Below are positions 62,569 to 64,000 of a DNA stretch of 64,000 nucleotides, in pieces. This stretch comes from Sphaeroforma sirkka (Eukaryota; Opisthokonta; Ichthyosporea; Ichthyophonida), in contig LUCW03001478.1 of assembly GCA_001586965.3 (NCBI GenBank), forward strand, positions 1-64,000, in the 5' to 3' direction. The position numbers were made by a program, and so were the translations under genes. Positions within the stretch are counted from its first letter, which is position 1, and the number at the start of each line of letters is the position of its first letter. The notes under the pieces were generated by a model. That model saw nothing but the letters and a program-made list of their open reading frames with translations, was not told where the DNA came from and did not search any database.

Positions 62569-63024
62569 TTACGGGGAAACCATGTTCGCCAAAAAAATCT
62601 CTATGAGTGTCTGTGTCGTGGTTTCCTTTGTCTTGTCCGGTGTGGCTCGAAGGATAGAATAGCCTGTGGCGATGTCTAAGACGTGAAGAATATAATTGTT
62701 CTTGCGTCTGGACTCCAGTGGCATCGGGATGTAGTCCACTTGAATATGGTCCCACGGGTAGCGTGCATCGATGCTAATCATCGGGTGGAAACCTTTACGA
62801 AGTGTGTCCTGTCCCAAACATGTGCCACATTGCCGCTTAACTTCTGTGGCTAACTCAAGTGCCCCTGGCCAAACGTGACCGTTCTGACGAAGTTGTTGGA
62901 CTGTGTCCGCCGCCCCATGATGTCCTTGTTCGTGTTGCGCTTGCGTGAGTTGCGTACGACGCTGTTTCTCCGCCGGACTCGCTTGTGCAAACGCCGGTTG
63001 ACCCTCTGCATCTGCCAGTGCCAC
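62569..63024 (-). CDS. B5 integrase N-terminal segment
   Basis: 151 residues: HEQGHHGAADTV and CGTCLGQ (zinc-binding), then WDHIQVDYIPMP (first core Asp). Fossil. Confidence 0.8.
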   Translation of the reverse strand: MALADAEGQPAFAQASPAEKQRRTQLTQAQHEQGHHGAADTVQQLRQNGHVWPGALELATEVKRQCGTCLGQDTLRKGFHPMISIDARYPWDHIQVDYIPMPLESRRKNNYILHVLDIATGYSILRATPDKTKETTTQTLIEIFLANMVSP

Positions 63025-63856
63025 TGAGATTTCGCGCTGTGTCTAAGCACATGACATATTTTGTATGCTTTGGTTCTGCAAAACCAAGTCGCTGTGAAAA
63101 CAGCGGGTCCAGTTTGAATCCATTGGGAGGACCCACCCGTGCTACTACGGTATGACCCCATGGTGTCTTCCCACATGCGTACTTAGCGTACTTGAGGAAC
63201 GTGTGTGGTATCCGTGGTACCAGCACCGGTTCTGTCTGCAATAACTGCTTGAACAGGTCGAACCATGGTGCTCTTGGTACCCATGGTAGACATACTGTGG
63301 CGCGTGCGCCGTCGGCTCGTATCTTGCGTAACATCCTGTGTATCTGTTCCCAAGGCGGGTTCATCCATCCATCGACTATCGACCAGTCGTGGGCAAACGC
63401 TCCTTCCCCATCATCCTTCGTCCAGAACCGAGGAAGCTGAGCGTTGGTTGGGTCCGCAAATACATCTATGTCATTCGGTCCAAAGTGTTGTTGCGCTTGT
63501 TCAAAGTAACTAGGGAATAACTGCCAGCCGTCTGTATACATTATTTCGAGTTCGTCCTGCTCCGCTGTCCCCTCGTGTACTCTACTTAACATGTCCGGGA
63601 GCACATTTGACTCTCCTGGTATATGCGATATGGTAAAGTTGAATGGCGCGATGATATGATGCCATCTCTGAAGCATCGGATTAAGCTTGAGCTGTGTGTT
63701 CATATACACAAGGGCCTTGTGGTCCGTGAAGACCGCAAACCGTTGCCCATCCAAGTATTCCCTGAAATGTGTCAGTCCATATACCAATGCCAGTAACTCC
63801 TTCATAGGTGTGGCGTAGTTCTGTTGCGCATGGTTCAGAGTCTTACTAAAGAACAT
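62855..63856 (-). CDS. B5 RNase H and DAM-like domain segment
   Basis: 333 residues: KELLALVYGLTHFREYLDGQ (RNase H), FTISHIPGESNVLPDMLSR, then the DAM-like module DIDVFADPTNAQLPRFWTKD, GWMNPPWEQIHRMLRKI, ATVCLPWVPRAPWFDLF. It is the most complete open copy of the DAM-like module of family B here. Fossil. Confidence 0.8.
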   Translation of the reverse strand: MFFSKTLNHAQQNYATPMKELLALVYGLTHFREYLDGQRFAVFTDHKALVYMNTQLKLNPMLQRWHHIIAPFNFTISHIPGESNVLPDMLSRVHEGTAEQDELEIMYTDGWQLFPSYFEQAQQHFGPNDIDVFADPTNAQLPRFWTKDDGEGAFAHDWSIVDGWMNPPWEQIHRMLRKIRADGARATVCLPWVPRAPWFDLFKQLLQTEPVLVPRIPHTFLKYAKYACGKTPWGHTVVARVGPPNGFKLDPLFSQRLGFAEPKHTKYVMCLDTARNLSGTGRCRGSTGVCTSESGGETASYATHASATRTRTSWGGGHSPTTSSERSRLARGT

Positions 63857-64000
63857 TAAGTAATGTTTCTTACCGTTGACCCATTGGAATAGCGCTCCCC
63901 TAAACCGTAATCGCTAGCGTCGGTTTCCAAGTTTAGAGGAATGCCGTCGACCGGAAAGTGTAACGCCACAGCATTCACCACTGCGTCTTTCATTGCCTGC

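Larger units (their letters stand above)
60502..64000 (-). mobile_element. Ty3/gypsy chromovirus family B, copy B5 (fossil, continues past window)
   Basis: Minus-strand B element inserted into A2. 3' LTR 60502-60748, polypurine tract, tandem arrays 60823-60986 and 61200-61635, then chromodomain/integrase 61672-63024, DAM-like domain and RNase H to the window end. Nearly identical to B2/B3 where they overlap; a few breaks. Its 5' half is not in the window. Confidence 0.9.

Overview
This is a piece of a eukaryotic nuclear genome. Long introns with GTATGT donors, single-repeat exons, chromodomain Ty3/gypsy retrotransposons, a Ty1/copia remnant and scattered TTTTAGGG telomere-like tracts all exclude a bacterial source. 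The mix (ankyrin-kinase genes with very long introns plus chromoviruses) would fit a unicellular relative of animals such as an ichthyosporean, but that is a weak inference; no marker gene is present to name the organism.

Layout. 1-19698 is a stack of nested Ty3/gypsy chromovirus fossils of two families, here called A (LTR about 180 bp) and B (LTR about 247 bp). A plus-strand B copy (B2, 11420-19698, left end outside the window) was invaded by two minus-strand B copies (B1, 1-11419, and B3, 12967-17296), and B1 was in turn invaded by an A copy (A1, 3475-10996). All copies with two visible LTRs look young (LTR pairs nearly identical); none looks whole. 57008-64000 is a second stack: A2 (minus) starts inside a host gene and is itself interrupted at 60502 by B5 (minus), which runs off the window.

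19699-57007 is host sequence. It holds two divergent, paralogous genes built from single-repeat ankyrin exons, nearly all 99 bp, phase 0, 33 residues. The minus-strand gene (first exon 36103-36338, then eight repeat exons down to 20432) is decayed: several exons carry stops, frameshifts or lost splice sites, a copia remnant sits in one intron, and the B2 element lies where its 3' part should be. The plus-strand gene (42083-57007) has eight ankyrin exons, a helical linker and a divergent protein kinase domain (VVIK, HCDLKPKN, DFD), then a Cys-x2-Cys stub resembling the start of a RING finger that is cut off by the A2 LTR. Introns of the two genes share the same repeat modules, so the arrays grew by duplicating exon plus intron blocks. 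Between the genes lie an AT-dinucleotide block of about 1.9 kb (37625-39540), a small FG-repeat (nucleoporin-like) coding fragment (39740-40132) and two longer telomere-like tracts.

The main points for a second look are: telomere-like TTTTAGGG filler exactly at places where paralogous introns lose alignment; the symmetric one-repeat-per-exon ankyrin arrays; a methyltransferase-like (DAM-type) domain between RNase H and integrase in both chromovirus families; and complementarity between LTR and leader in both families, as expected for self-primed (Tf1/sushi-like) reverse transcription.
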